From positions 1 to 32,821 of the forward strand of contig CANJPT010000051.1 in the NCBI GenBank assembly GCA_947476195.1: a stretch of DNA of 32,821 nucleotides, given 5' to 3'. The DNA is from Lewinellaceae bacterium. Its GTDB lineage: Bacteria > Bacteroidota > Bacteroidia > Chitinophagales > Saprospiraceae. The notes beneath the pieces are model-generated. The model saw only the letters and a list, made by a program, of their open reading frames with translations, made no database searches and was not told the DNA's origin. A program made the translations under genes and the position numbers. Positions 1-7,172 of this stretch are shown piece by piece; position 1 is the stretch's first letter; each line of letters begins with the position of its first letter.

Positions 1-1
1 G

Positions 2-133
2 CCATTAAGGTGTGAATATGGCGGTCTAATTTTTCCTTTCTCTGCGTTGTTCGTCGGTTAAAATGTCCCGCATTGCGCCCTTCTCACGCCTTGATAAAGA
101 AAAAATTTGCCTCCCCAATTCATACCTTAATGG
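2..133. repeat. Pair of inverted 16-base repeats framing about 100 bases
   Basis: The arm at 2-17 (CCATTAAGGTGTGAAT) is the reverse complement of the arm at 118-133 with one mismatch. The 100 bases between hold no ORF of note. This could be a small non-autonomous (MITE-like) element or a palindromic intergenic repeat; no flanking target duplication can be checked because the left arm lies at the window edge. Nothing else is recognisable up to position 246. Confidence 0.4.
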
Positions 134-246
134 ACAGGCGCGGCACTAGCGCATCACACCACATTACAGAATTGTGCGAAAAGTAGGGCCTTTACCGGAT
201 TTTAAGGAAAAACTAGTGGAATGAAGATAAAAAGAAAAAACGTGCT

Positions 247-254
247 TACCTTTG
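247..254 (+). promoter_or_regulatory. Bacteroidota-type -7 element TACCTTTG
   Basis: TACCTTTG matches TAnnTTTG, the -7 element of the main Bacteroidota sigma factor. No clear TTG is present at the -33 position. Transcription would start near 260, shortly before the terminator hairpin at 280-310, so most transcripts from it would be very short unless they read through towards rimP. Confidence 0.35.
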
Positions 255-279
255 CCTCACTATACTGAACGTTTATCAC

Positions 280-310
280 GAGAGGGAACCAATGGTTCCC
301 TCTCTTTTTT
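280..310 (+). terminator. Strong intrinsic terminator upstream of rimP
   Basis: A perfect 11-bp stem (GAGAGGGAACC at 280-290 paired with 294-304), a 3-base loop and six T residues at 305-310. It either closes a transcript from the left of the window or acts as an attenuator for rimP-nusA-infB, whose first ATG lies 88 bases downstream. Confidence 0.8.
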
Positions 311-329
311 ACCCCAAAATGAATTTTAT

Positions 330-373
330 TTAATGTGGTCAATTTGTCACATTAAACACATTGACCACATTAA
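330..373. repeat. Palindromic repeat, CACATTGACCACATT family (copy 1)
   Basis: TTAATGTGGTCAAT at 330-343 is perfectly inverted at 360-373, with a 16-base spacer that carries another CACATTAA unit; one further CCACATT follows at about 384-390. It sits between the terminator and the rimP start, so it would be in the leader of any read-through transcript. The same unit recurs near 20850-20976 and 27146-27161. Confidence 0.65.
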
Positions 374-397
374 ATCAAATTATCCACATTTATCAAA

Positions 398-877
398 ATG
401 GAGCTTACTGAACGCATTGGCCAATTACTGGAGGAAAAATACGCCAGCGACGAGATGTTCACCGACTGCTATACAGTCGAAATCGAGCTATTACCAGGCA
501 ACAAGCTTTTCATCTACGCGGACAGCGATTCGGGCCTCAGCCTTCTAAAATGTCAGAAGCTCAGCCGATTCATCGAACATCAGTTGGATGAAAACCTATG
601 GCTGGGTGAAACCTATGGCATCGAAGTGAGCAGCCCAGGTATTGACCGCCCGCTTAAGTTCCCAAGGCAATACCTTAAAAATGTTGGCCGTATGCTGGCG
701 GTGAAATGCACCGATCAGACCGAGCATCTGGCCATCATGAAATCCGCCGATGAAACACAGATCATTCTAACCCAAATTGTAGTAGAAAAAGACGGAAAAA
801 AGAGAATTAAGAAAGAAGTAGAAACCCCAATTCTATACGAACAGATTGAAAAGGCGGTAGTAAAACTACCTTTTTAG
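398..877 (+). CDS. rimP: Ribosome maturation factor RimP
   Basis: RimP binds the 30S subunit during assembly of the 3' domain and helps its maturation; it is cytoplasmic. The 159-residue product has the usual length and shows the family signature YGIEVSSPGIDRPL near residues 73-86, followed by the small C-terminal beta domain. The start at 398 fits the normal N-terminus; in-frame upstream sequence is not RimP-like. It heads the classic rimP-nusA-infB order. There is no Shine-Dalgarno sequence, which is common in Bacteroidota. The 170-base gap to nusA and the repeat just upstream suggest that the three genes are not tightly packed into one operon here, although co-transcription remains likely. 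Confidence 0.95.
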   Translation: MELTERIGQLLEEKYASDEMFTDCYTVEIELLPGNKLFIYADSDSGLSLLKCQKLSRFIEHQLDENLWLGETYGIEVSSPGIDRPLKFPRQYLKNVGRMLAVKCTDQTEHLAIMKSADETQIILTQIVVEKDGKKRIKKEVETPILYEQIEKAVVKLPF

Positions 878-960
878 CTAGCGCGGATGCGTATAAATGC
901 ATGCCAATACTACAATAGTTGTTGATTTTGCAAAAATTATCGTCCATCACGCAGTCCTTA

Positions 961-1005
961 GAGCTTGATCAAAAATTGGGTTTAAGCCTATTCCCAAACA
1001 AGCTC
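961..1005 (+). other. Stem-loop in the rimP-nusA spacer
   Basis: GAGCTTG at 961-967 pairs with CAAGCTC at 999-1005, and inside it TTGGG at 976-980 pairs with CCCAA at 993-997. No T-run follows, so it is not an obvious terminator; it could be a processing or stability element ahead of nusA. Confidence 0.4.
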
Positions 1006-1047
1006 TTGTTCATCACTTATCATTCATCACTCATCCTTAAATAAAGA

Positions 1048-2292
1048 ATGGTCAATTTAATAGATGTCTTTGCAGACTTTAAAACGGGCAAAAACATAGA
1101 TCGGCCCACGATGGTGCGCGTCTTGGAAGACGTATTCCGTACCCTCATAAAAAAGAAGTTTGGTACAGACGAGAACTTCGATGTGATCGTAAACACCAAC
1201 ACCGGTGACCTGGAGATCTGGCGCGTGCGCGAGGTAGTGGCTGATGGTGAGGTGACCAACGAACTCGCTCAGGTAAGTGAAACAGAGGCTTCCGGCATTG
1301 ACGAATCCAACTCCATCGGAGAAGAGTGCTATGAGCAGCTCTCCATTGAGGATTTTGGCCGACGCGCCATCATGGCCGCTCGTCAAACCCTCGTTTCAAG
1401 GGTTATGGAACTTGAAAAAGACGAGATTTTCCGAAAATACTCAGAACGTGTAGGTCAGGTAGTTACAGGAGAGGTGAACCAAATCATGAAAAAAGAAGTC
1501 CTCGTACTCGATGACGACACTGGTAATGAACTGATTCTTCCCCGTACGGAGATGATTCGTGGCGACTTTTATCGCAAAGGAGACGTTGTAAAAGGCATCA
1601 TTAAGCGTGTGGAAATGCGCAATAACGTGCCAATGATCATGCTCAGCCGAATTGACTCCGATTTCCTGGCCAAACTTTTGGAAGCTGAAGTACCCGAGAT
1701 CGAAGATGGCGTAATCGAAATCAAAAACATCGTACGCTTGCCCGGCGAACGTGCCAAAATCGCGGTAGAAAGCCACGATGAACGCATCGACCCAGTAGGT
1801 GCTTGCGTAGGTATGAAAGGTAGCCGTATCCATGGTATTGTGCGTGAACTGCGCAATGAGAACATTGACATCGTCAACTACACGACCAATACAGCACTCT
1901 TCATGCAGCGAAGCCTTACACCGGCTAAGATCACGACCATCGAATTTGACCACGAGGCCAAACGCGCCGCCGTCTATCTCGATGCCGACCAGGTGAGCCT
2001 CGCCATCGGTAAAGCAGGAAGTAATATCAAACTCGCCAGTCGCCTTACAGGCTACGAAATAGATGTATACCGAAACCAGGCCGAATACGAAATTGACGAC
2101 GTAGATCTGGAGGAATTTGGAGATGCTATTGAGCCTTGGGTAATCGAAACCTTCAAGAATATTGGTTGCGATACTGCCCGTCAGGTACTCGAACTCAGTG
2201 CTGACGAACTCATTCGCCGTACTGACCTTGAAGAAGAAACCGTACGCGATGTACTTCGGATCTTAACTGAAGAGTTTGAAGAGGGGAAATAA
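1048..2292 (+). CDS. nusA: Transcription termination/antitermination factor NusA
   Basis: NusA binds RNA polymerase and nascent RNA and modulates pausing, termination and antitermination. The 414-residue protein shows the normal order: an N-terminal polymerase-binding domain (about 1-130), an S1 domain (about 135-200, beginning VGQVVTGEVNQI), KH1 (about 230-300, with VGMKGSRIHGIVREL) and KH2 with the conserved AIGKAGSNIKLASRL. A short acidic helical tail follows (about 350-414, ending EEFEEGK) in place of the two repeats of enterobacterial NusA; short tails are usual in this phylum. The gene lies between rimP and infB as in most bacteria. NusA acts on hairpin-mediated termination, so the palindromes on both sides are possible targets of autogenous control, which is inference only. 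Confidence 0.96.
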   Translation: MVNLIDVFADFKTGKNIDRPTMVRVLEDVFRTLIKKKFGTDENFDVIVNTNTGDLEIWRVREVVADGEVTNELAQVSETEASGIDESNSIGEECYEQLSIEDFGRRAIMAARQTLVSRVMELEKDEIFRKYSERVGQVVTGEVNQIMKKEVLVLDDDTGNELILPRTEMIRGDFYRKGDVVKGIIKRVEMRNNVPMIMLSRIDSDFLAKLLEAEVPEIEDGVIEIKNIVRLPGERAKIAVESHDERIDPVGACVGMKGSRIHGIVRELRNENIDIVNYTTNTALFMQRSLTPAKITTIEFDHEAKRAAVYLDADQVSLAIGKAGSNIKLASRLTGYEIDVYRNQAEYEIDDVDLEEFGDAIEPWVIETFKNIGCDTARQVLELSADELIRRTDLEEETVRDVLRILTEEFEEGK

Positions 2293-2314
2293 GCGATAAA
2301 AGTTGCAAGATTAG

Positions 2315-2368
2315 AGGATCAAGTTGCGAGTTTAAAAGCTCTAACTTGATCCTTTAAACTCGCAACTT
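2315..2368. repeat. Two overlapping, mutually exclusive hairpins (CAAGTTGCAAGTT-type repeat)
   Basis: AGGATCAAGTT (2315-2325) can pair with AACTTGATCCT (2343-2353). Alternatively the 16-base arm at 2321-2336 (AAGTTGCGAGTTTAAA) pairs perfectly with 2353-2368. Both stems use bases 2321-2325, so only one can form. They lie immediately after the nusA stop. A similar CAAGTTG/CAACTTG palindrome occurs at about 23435-23524, so this may be a dispersed repeat and not a dedicated switch. Confidence 0.6.
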
Positions 2369-2392
2369 TAAACTTATAACTTATTTTACCCT

Positions 2393-2419
2393 TTGACATG
2401 CTTTTTAAACGTACTTTTG
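2393..2419 (+). promoter_or_regulatory. Probable promoter for infB
   Basis: TTTGACA (TTG at 2393-2395) lies 16 bases ahead of TACTTTTG (2412-2419), a full TAnnTTTG match. Transcription would begin near 2425, leaving a leader of about 200 bases before the infB ATG. This would give infB its own promoter in addition to any read-through from nusA. Confidence 0.55.
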
Positions 2420-2533
2420 CCCCCGCATTTCAAAATTAAATATTTTTAGTCTTCTAGAACATTCACTAACAGCGGAGAAAAGGCGAATCCCGCGGCGCAA
2501 AAACGGTCAGAATCCAACTTTCCAAACCGCAGC

Positions 2534-2595
2534 GATGATTTGATTTATAAGACCTGTGATCTTTTTCACGCATATCTTATCAATGTTAAATCATC
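2534..2595 (+). other. Long stem-loop in the infB leader
   Basis: GATGATTT (2534-2541) pairs with AAATCATC (2588-2595); inside it ATAAGA (2547-2552) pairs with TCTTAT (2575-2580), and an inner GTGA/TCAC stem closes the tip. It ends 30 bases before the infB start and could affect translation of IF-2. I do not recognise it as a known riboswitch. The leader between 2425 and 2533 contains a GC-rich purine stretch, also unrecognised. Confidence 0.4.
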
Positions 2596-2625
2596 TCTGC
2601 CCCTCTTAGCAGGTAAAATCACCGC

Positions 2626-5600
2626 ATGGCGATTAAATTAATTAAGGTAGCAAAAGAATTCAACGTCGGTCTTCACACCATCGTAGAGACTCTTCATGGA
2701 AAAGGCTTTCCCAATCTGGAGCAAAAGCCAACAACCGACATCACCGACGAGATGCTCGTGGTGCTGAAAAAAGAGTTCCAAAAAGACCTTGATATCAAAC
2801 AGCAGGCCGATCAATTGGCCCGCCCAATGCTCAAAAAGGATCCTGTCGGCCACTCCGAAGGTTCTTCCCATAGCAATCCCTCCGCTTCGCCTTCCAATGC
2901 GCCGCGACCTTCTTTCCTTACGCCTCGTGTGCCAGTTGCCCCTAAGGCTGAGCCACCAGCTTTGCCCAAAAAAGAAGAACCAGAATTTATTCCACGGGAG
3001 CGTCCTGCACCGCTCCGCATAATTGGCAAAATCGATCTCGACGCCCACAAAGCTGCTCCAGCTCCTCCAATCGAAAAGGCTCCTCAACAAGAGGCACCTA
3101 AAAAGGAAGAGCCTAAGCGCGATGCGCCTAAAAGTAAAGCGCCTAAAAAGGAAGAGCCCAAGCGCGATGCGCCTAAACGGGATATGCTTAAACGGGATAT
3201 ACCCGGTGTAGAGGCTAAGCGCACACAAGAGAAACAGCCTCCCAAAGGAGATATGCCTCCAATGATCCCTATTCTGCCTCCATCTCCTCCTAAAAATGTA
3301 GTTGTAGAGACCGAAGCTCCTAAAGACGACATCATCCGAGGCACTGCACCTAACCTTCGAGGCCTAAAAATCTTGGGGCGTATCAACCTGGAAAAACCAC
3401 CAAGTACCAGTAGTAGCAATCGGGGTGGTAGCAACCGGGGTGGTGATAACCGAGGTGGTGATAACCGAGGTGGTGGTAACCGAGGTGGCGACAATCGGGG
3501 TGGCGGCGGCCAACAAGGCAATCGTCCGGGTGGAAATACACAAGGCGGCCAACAACAAGGCAATCGTCCGGGTGGAAATACACAGGGCGGCCAACAACAA
3601 GCCAATCGTCCGGGTGGAAATACACAAGGCGGTGGTACTGGAGGCCAGCAACAAGGGGGTGGAAGCAATGCTGACCGCCTGCGTCGCAAGCGCAAAACAG
3701 TGCCTCAACAGCCCGTTACTGCAGCAAACCTGCAAACAAATATGGCCGCCAATCAGGGCGACAAAAAAGGCCGTGGCCGTACCGATGCAGTTAAGGAAGT
3801 TTCTCAAAAGGACATTGAAAACCAAATCCGCCAAACCATGGCCCGAATGGGCGCTGGTGCGAGCCGAAAGCGGCAAAAAGTACGGCGTGATAAACGAGAT
3901 GTACGGCGCGAACGCGCTGATTTGGCTGCAACGGCCCGTATAGAAGGCGAAAAAGTATTGCAGGTCACAGAGTTTATCTCTGTTTCGGATCTTGCATCAC
4001 TAATGAACCTAAAGCCTTCAGATGTGATTAAGGCGTGTATGTCCCTGGGCATATTTGTGTCTATTAATCAGCGTCTTGACGCAGAAATAATCGAACTTGT
4101 TTCCAACGAATTTGGCCATGAAGTTCAGTTCATTTCTGCTGAAGAACAGGTGGAAGTAGAGGAAGAAGAAGTGGATTCCCCAAGCGATCTTAAGCCGCGT
4201 CAACCTATTGTGACCGTTATGGGTCACGTAGACCACGGTAAAACCTCGCTGCTTGACTTTATCCGTTCTGCCAATGTAGCCGAAGGCGAAGCTGGCGGTA
4301 TTACCCAGCACGTAGGTGCCTATGAAGTGATTGTGCCTGGTCATGAAGACCAAAAAATCACTTTTCTGGATACACCTGGTCACGAAGCCTTTACGGCCAT
4401 GCGTGCACGAGGTGCAAAAGTGACGGACATTGCTATCATCGTGATTGCGGCAGACGACAGTATCATGCCACAAACCAAGGAGGCCATTAGCCACGCACAA
4501 GCGGCGGGGGTCCCCATGATTTTTGCCATCAATAAAATTGACAAAGCCGGCGCCGATCCGGAGCGCATCAAGAATGAACTTGCGCAGATGAATTTCCTTG
4601 TGGAAGAATGGGGTGGGAAATACCAAAGCCAGGACATTTCTGCGAAGCAAGGCTTGAATGTGGACAAGCTCCTCGAAAAAGTGCTTCTAGAAGCAGAGCT
4701 CCTCGAACTCAAAGCAAATCCAGACCGCCGTGCTATCGGAACCATTTTGGAGGCCTCTTTGGAAAAAGGCCAAGGGTATGTTTCCAAAATTCTGATTATT
4801 AACGGCACCATCAATCACGGCGATCCAATCATTGCGGGCGAATTCTCCGGTAAAGTAAAAGCACTCTTTAACGAGCGCGGCAAAAAAATTAAAAGCGCTG
4901 GCCCAGCCCAGCCGGTTATTGTATTGGGTCTTCCCGGTGCACCACAAGCCGGTGAAAAAATCAAAGTCGCCGCCAGTGAAAGCGAAGCAAAAGAGATCGC
5001 TTCAAAACGGAGTCAAATCATGCGTGAGCAGGCTAATAGAGCCAATAAGCGTATTTCGCTCGAAGAAATTGGCCGTCGTCTCGCACTTGGTAGCTTTAAA
5101 GAACTCAAAGTTATCGTTAAAGGTGACGTGGATGGATCTATCGAAGCACTCAGCGATTCGCTTATCAAACTGTCTATCGAGAAAGTACAAGTGTCTGTTA
5201 TACACAAGGCTGTCGGCCAGATTGTGGACTCCGACGTCATGCTCGCCTCTGCTTCCGATGCCATTATCATTGGTTTCCAGGTGCGTCCGTCTATCACTGC
5301 ACGCAAGCTCGCTGAAAAAGAGGGCGTAGAGATCAAACTGTACTCCATTATTTACGAAGCTATAGACGAGGTCAAATCCGCTATCGAGGGGATGTTGGAG
5401 CCAACGAAGGAGGAAGAAATCATGGGGCAGGTCGAGATCCGCGAGGTATACAAAGTCTCGAAGATTGGTACCGTGGCCGGTTGCTTTGTGCAGGACGGCA
5501 AGATCAGTCGCAACCACCACATACGTATCATCCGCGATGGTATTGTGGTGTACCCGACCAATCCGAACCAACACGCCGAACTGGGTTCACTCAAGCGTTT

Positions 5601-5730
5601 CAAAGATGACGCTAAGGAGGTCAAGAATGGTATGGAATGTGGTATCACGATCAAAAACTTCAACGACTTTAAAGTTGGCGATGTGATAGAATCTTACGTA
5701 ATCAATGAGGTGAAAGCTATTTTGAAGTAA
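2626..5730 (+). CDS. infB: Translation initiation factor IF-2
   Basis: IF-2 is the GTPase that brings initiator tRNA to the 30S subunit and promotes 50S joining. The 1034-residue protein begins with an IF2_N domain (about 1-50), then a long disordered linker with Pro/Ala/Lys/Glu repeats (about 85-240, including repeated [10 protein letters not shown] units) and a Gly/Asn/Gln/Arg stretch (about 265-345, built from NRGGD and [13 protein letters not shown] units). A second N-domain segment lies near 445-495. The GTPase domain has G1 GHVDHGKT at 533-540, G3 DTPGHE at 582-587 and G4 NKID at 636-639. Domains II to IV complete the C-terminus. The start is the first ATG, with the typical beginning [15 protein letters not shown]. 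The linker is long even for this factor. It has its own probable promoter and ends at a bidirectional terminator. Confidence 0.97.
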   Translation: MAIKLIKVAKEFNVGLHTIVETLHGKGFPNLEQKPTTDITDEMLVVLKKEFQKDLDIKQQADQLARPMLKKDPVGHSEGSSHSNPSASPSNAPRPSFLTPRVPVAPKAEPPALPKKEEPEFIPRERPAPLRIIGKIDLDAHKAAPAPPIEKAPQQEAPKKEEPKRDAPKSKAPKKEEPKRDAPKRDMLKRDIPGVEAKRTQEKQPPKGDMPPMIPILPPSPPKNVVVETEAPKDDIIRGTAPNLRGLKILGRINLEKPPSTSSSNRGGSNRGGDNRGGDNRGGGNRGGDNRGGGGQQGNRPGGNTQGGQQQGNRPGGNTQGGQQQANRPGGNTQGGGTGGQQQGGGSNADRLRRKRKTVPQQPVTAANLQTNMAANQGDKKGRGRTDAVKEVSQKDIENQIRQTMARMGAGASRKRQKVRRDKRDVRRERADLAATARIEGEKVLQVTEFISVSDLASLMNLKPSDVIKACMSLGIFVSINQRLDAEIIELVSNEFGHEVQFISAEEQVEVEEEEVDSPSDLKPRQPIVTVMGHVDHGKTSLLDFIRSANVAEGEAGGITQHVGAYEVIVPGHEDQKITFLDTPGHEAFTAMRARGAKVTDIAIIVIAADDSIMPQTKEAISHAQAAGVPMIFAINKIDKAGADPERIKNELAQMNFLVEEWGGKYQSQDISAKQGLNVDKLLEKVLLEAELLELKANPDRRAIGTILEASLEKGQGYVSKILIINGTINHGDPIIAGEFSGKVKALFNERGKKIKSAGPAQPVIVLGLPGAPQAGEKIKVAASESEAKEIASKRSQIMREQANRANKRISLEEIGRRLALGSFKELKVIVKGDVDGSIEALSDSLIKLSIEKVQVSVIHKAVGQIVDSDVMLASASDAIIIGFQVRPSITARKLAEKEGVEIKLYSIIYEAIDEVKSAIEGMLEPTKEEEIMGQVEIREVYKVSKIGTVAGCFVQDGKISRNHHIRIIRDGIVVYPTNPNQHAELGSLKRFKDDAKEVKNGMECGITIKNFNDFKVGDVIESYVINEVKAILK

Positions 5731-5762
5731 AATAGGCATGGGCTTTAGCCCGTGAAAAAATA

Positions 5763-5801
5763 AAAACGGGCGGCCTTGCGTGATGCAGGGTAGCCCGTTT
5801 T
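5763..5801. terminator. Bidirectional terminator between infB and the methyltransferase
   Basis: AAAACGGGC (5763-5771) pairs with GCCCGTTTT (5793-5801), extended inside by CCTTGC/GCAGGG pairing. A-rich and T-rich ends give a U-tract in both directions, which suits the convergent genes on either side. A smaller hairpin at 5737-5754 just before it is followed by A residues and is not counted as a terminator. Confidence 0.75.
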
Positions 5802-5826
5802 GCTTGTGCTATCGCACAGCACAAGT

Positions 5827-6456
5827 TTACAATTTTCCCAAAACAACTACCCCCATACTCCGCAATTCTTCCACCAATACTGTTTTAAATGGCTCCAATA
5901 AACACAACTGGTATTGCCGAAGCAAGGAGTCCAATGCCTCCCTGGTCAATAAAAAGCGGTCGGTACCATCAGGCAGGTGAAAGCGACCATGTCCCAATGG
6001 GATTATTTTATCTGCTAACCCAACGTCAGTGGCCACCCGAATGAAAAGCGACCCGCTTGGCCGAAGTACCCGGATCATTTCGCCGAACATCTGCTCAAAA
6101 TGCGGTTCATTTTCGGCGAAATGCAAAACGGCGCTGGAAATGATATGGTTGAAAAAATCATCCGGAAACGGCAAAGACTCCACAGTGGCAACCTGAAAGC
6201 GATCATTTGGAAGGTACGGATAGGTTTGTTTGAGTACTTCCACGGATTCAGGGTTACGATCCGTTCCATATACCTGAAAGCCTTCCTGTACAAACCAATG
6301 CAGGTTACGGCCGCCGCCTGCACCAGCATCCAGGATCACATCCGAAGGAGCGTAACGGCCCTTCATGATCTGGTCTAACAGGTAGACATCCATGTTGCCG
6401 AGGATGGTAGTTAGCGCATTGGTGTGGTGCATAAAATCAGATTGGGTAACGGACAT
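5827..6456 (-). CDS. Class I SAM-dependent methyltransferase (substrate unknown)
   Basis: A 209-residue cytoplasmic methyltransferase of the Methyltransf_11/UbiE-like fold. The SAM-binding motif I reads ILDAGAGGGRNLHWF near residues 41-55, with an acidic motif II (YGTDRNPESV) that would hold the ribose. The post-motif region FPDDFFNHIISSAVLHFAEN and the LRPSGSLFIRVA strand follow in the usual order. The C-terminal segment after about 155 is likely to shape the substrate pocket, but nothing in it names the substrate. It stands alone on the minus strand, convergent with infB, so context does not help. Family assignment is secure; function beyond methyl transfer is unknown. Confidence 0.85.
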   Translation of the reverse strand: MSVTQSDFMHHTNALTTILGNMDVYLLDQIMKGRYAPSDVILDAGAGGGRNLHWFVQEGFQVYGTDRNPESVEVLKQTYPYLPNDRFQVATVESLPFPDDFFNHIISSAVLHFAENEPHFEQMFGEMIRVLRPSGSLFIRVATDVGLADKIIPLGHGRFHLPDGTDRFLLTREALDSLLRQYQLCLLEPFKTVLVEELRSMGVVVLGKL

Positions 6457-6759
6457 AGGGCAATATCATGCGTTGCATTAGGGTGCGCAATCTTATAAAA
6501 AAAAGCACTTAGAGCATATCCCTAAGGGCTTGGCAAATGCGCAAGATCAATGTCAATTCTCAGAATATCCGGTACCGGGACGGATGTTCGATAAAATATA
6601 GGGTGATTAAAAAACTAACTAACAGTTTAGATTGAGTCTGAAAAATGCTCACTACGAGGAATTTAAATTACTAATTCAAGGAAATATTACCTTTGGACGA
6701 ATTTGTGAATCACACTCTTTTTCACTTAAACAATACTTTTTTTCAAAATCAATAAAATC
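6457..6759. other. AT-rich intergenic stretch without a gene
   Basis: No coding frame, RNA or clear repeat is visible. The only feature I can support is the -7-like element at 6688-6695 that precedes the two small membrane genes. Confidence 0.5.
6688..6695 (+). promoter_or_regulatory. -7 element TACCTTTG ahead of the small membrane genes
   Basis: A full TAnnTTTG match about 65 bases before the ATG at 6760. No TTG lies at the ideal -33 distance, so strength is uncertain. Confidence 0.4.
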
Positions 6760-6945
6760 ATGTTCAGTAAGTTCACCCTAACAGATAAGTTATTATTTGT
6801 CTCTGCTTTTCTCTCACTTATTTTCTCTGAAATACTGTATTTTAAAGGAGAGGCAACCGCTGCCATATTCATTGGTATTTGGGTGCCTTCTATATTGGCT
6901 TTCGGGATTTATTTAAAACTCATAAATATCAGCAAAAATGATTGA
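6760..6945 (+). CDS. Small two-helix membrane protein (unknown function)
   Basis: A 61-residue hydrophobic protein. Two membrane segments are visible, about residues 9-28 (LLFVSAFLSLIFSEILYF) and 33-53 (ATAAIFIGIWVPSILAFGIYL), joined by a short KGEATA turn. The conserved-looking WVPSILAFG motif in helix 2 suggests a real family and not a chance ORF. Its last codons overlap the start of the next small gene, which argues for translational coupling. No function is assigned; small proteins of this shape are often accessory subunits of membrane complexes, but that is inference. Confidence 0.65.
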   Translation: MFSKFTLTDKLLFVSAFLSLIFSEILYFKGEATAAIFIGIWVPSILAFGIYLKLINISKND

Positions 6946-7036
6946 ATTAGTACCCTATTTCGCAGGATTGATCACTTTGTTGTTTGGAGTAGGATTCTAC
7001 GCAGGCCTCCAAGAGTTTAAAAAGAACTTAAAATAA
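6938..7036 (+). CDS. Very small single-helix membrane protein coupled to the preceding gene
   Basis: A 32-residue ORF whose ATG lies inside the last codons of the upstream gene in another frame (the ATG at 6938 precedes the TGA at 6943). It encodes one membrane helix (about residues 4-24, Gly-rich: FAGLITLLFGVGFYAGL) and a short basic tail ending KKNLK. The tight overlap, the clean helix-plus-basic-tail design and the terminator 60 bases downstream support it as a real gene. The function is unknown. Confidence 0.55.
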   Translation: MIELVPYFAGLITLLFGVGFYAGLQEFKKNLK

Positions 7037-7095
7037 CAACTTTTCTGCAAGCCAAACGCTTTCGGGTATTATTGACCCAAAGAAGCAACAGATTT

Positions 7096-7153
7096 AAGCA
7101 ATTAAAACGGCCACAGAATCCCGAAAAGATTTTTGTGGCCGTTTTAATTGCTT
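7096..7153. terminator. Long perfect bidirectional terminator
   Basis: A perfect 20-bp inverted repeat (7096-7115 with 7134-7153; core ACGGCCACA / TGTGGCCGT) around an 18-base loop. AATTAAAA/TTTTAATT flanks give a T-rich tail on both strands. It separates the small membrane genes (+) from the rhodopsin operon (-), whose last gene stops at 7173. Confidence 0.8.
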
Positions 7154-7172
7154 GTAAGAATACTAGAGTTTT

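Noticed and set aside
252-548. 98-codon frame overlapping the rimP start
   Set aside because: It crosses the terminator and repeat and then runs out of frame through rimP, whose product is unmistakable.
3418-3666. Direct repeats read as a CRISPR array
   Set aside because: The repeats are in frame inside infB, lack unique spacers and encode Gly-rich protein.
3084-3695. Pro/Arg/Leu-rich frame antisense to infB
   Set aside because: It is a shadow of the repeat-rich IF-2 linker; low complexity only.
5737-5754. Hairpin right after infB read as a terminator
   Set aside because: It is followed by A residues on the plus strand; the true terminator is the next hairpin at 5763-5801.
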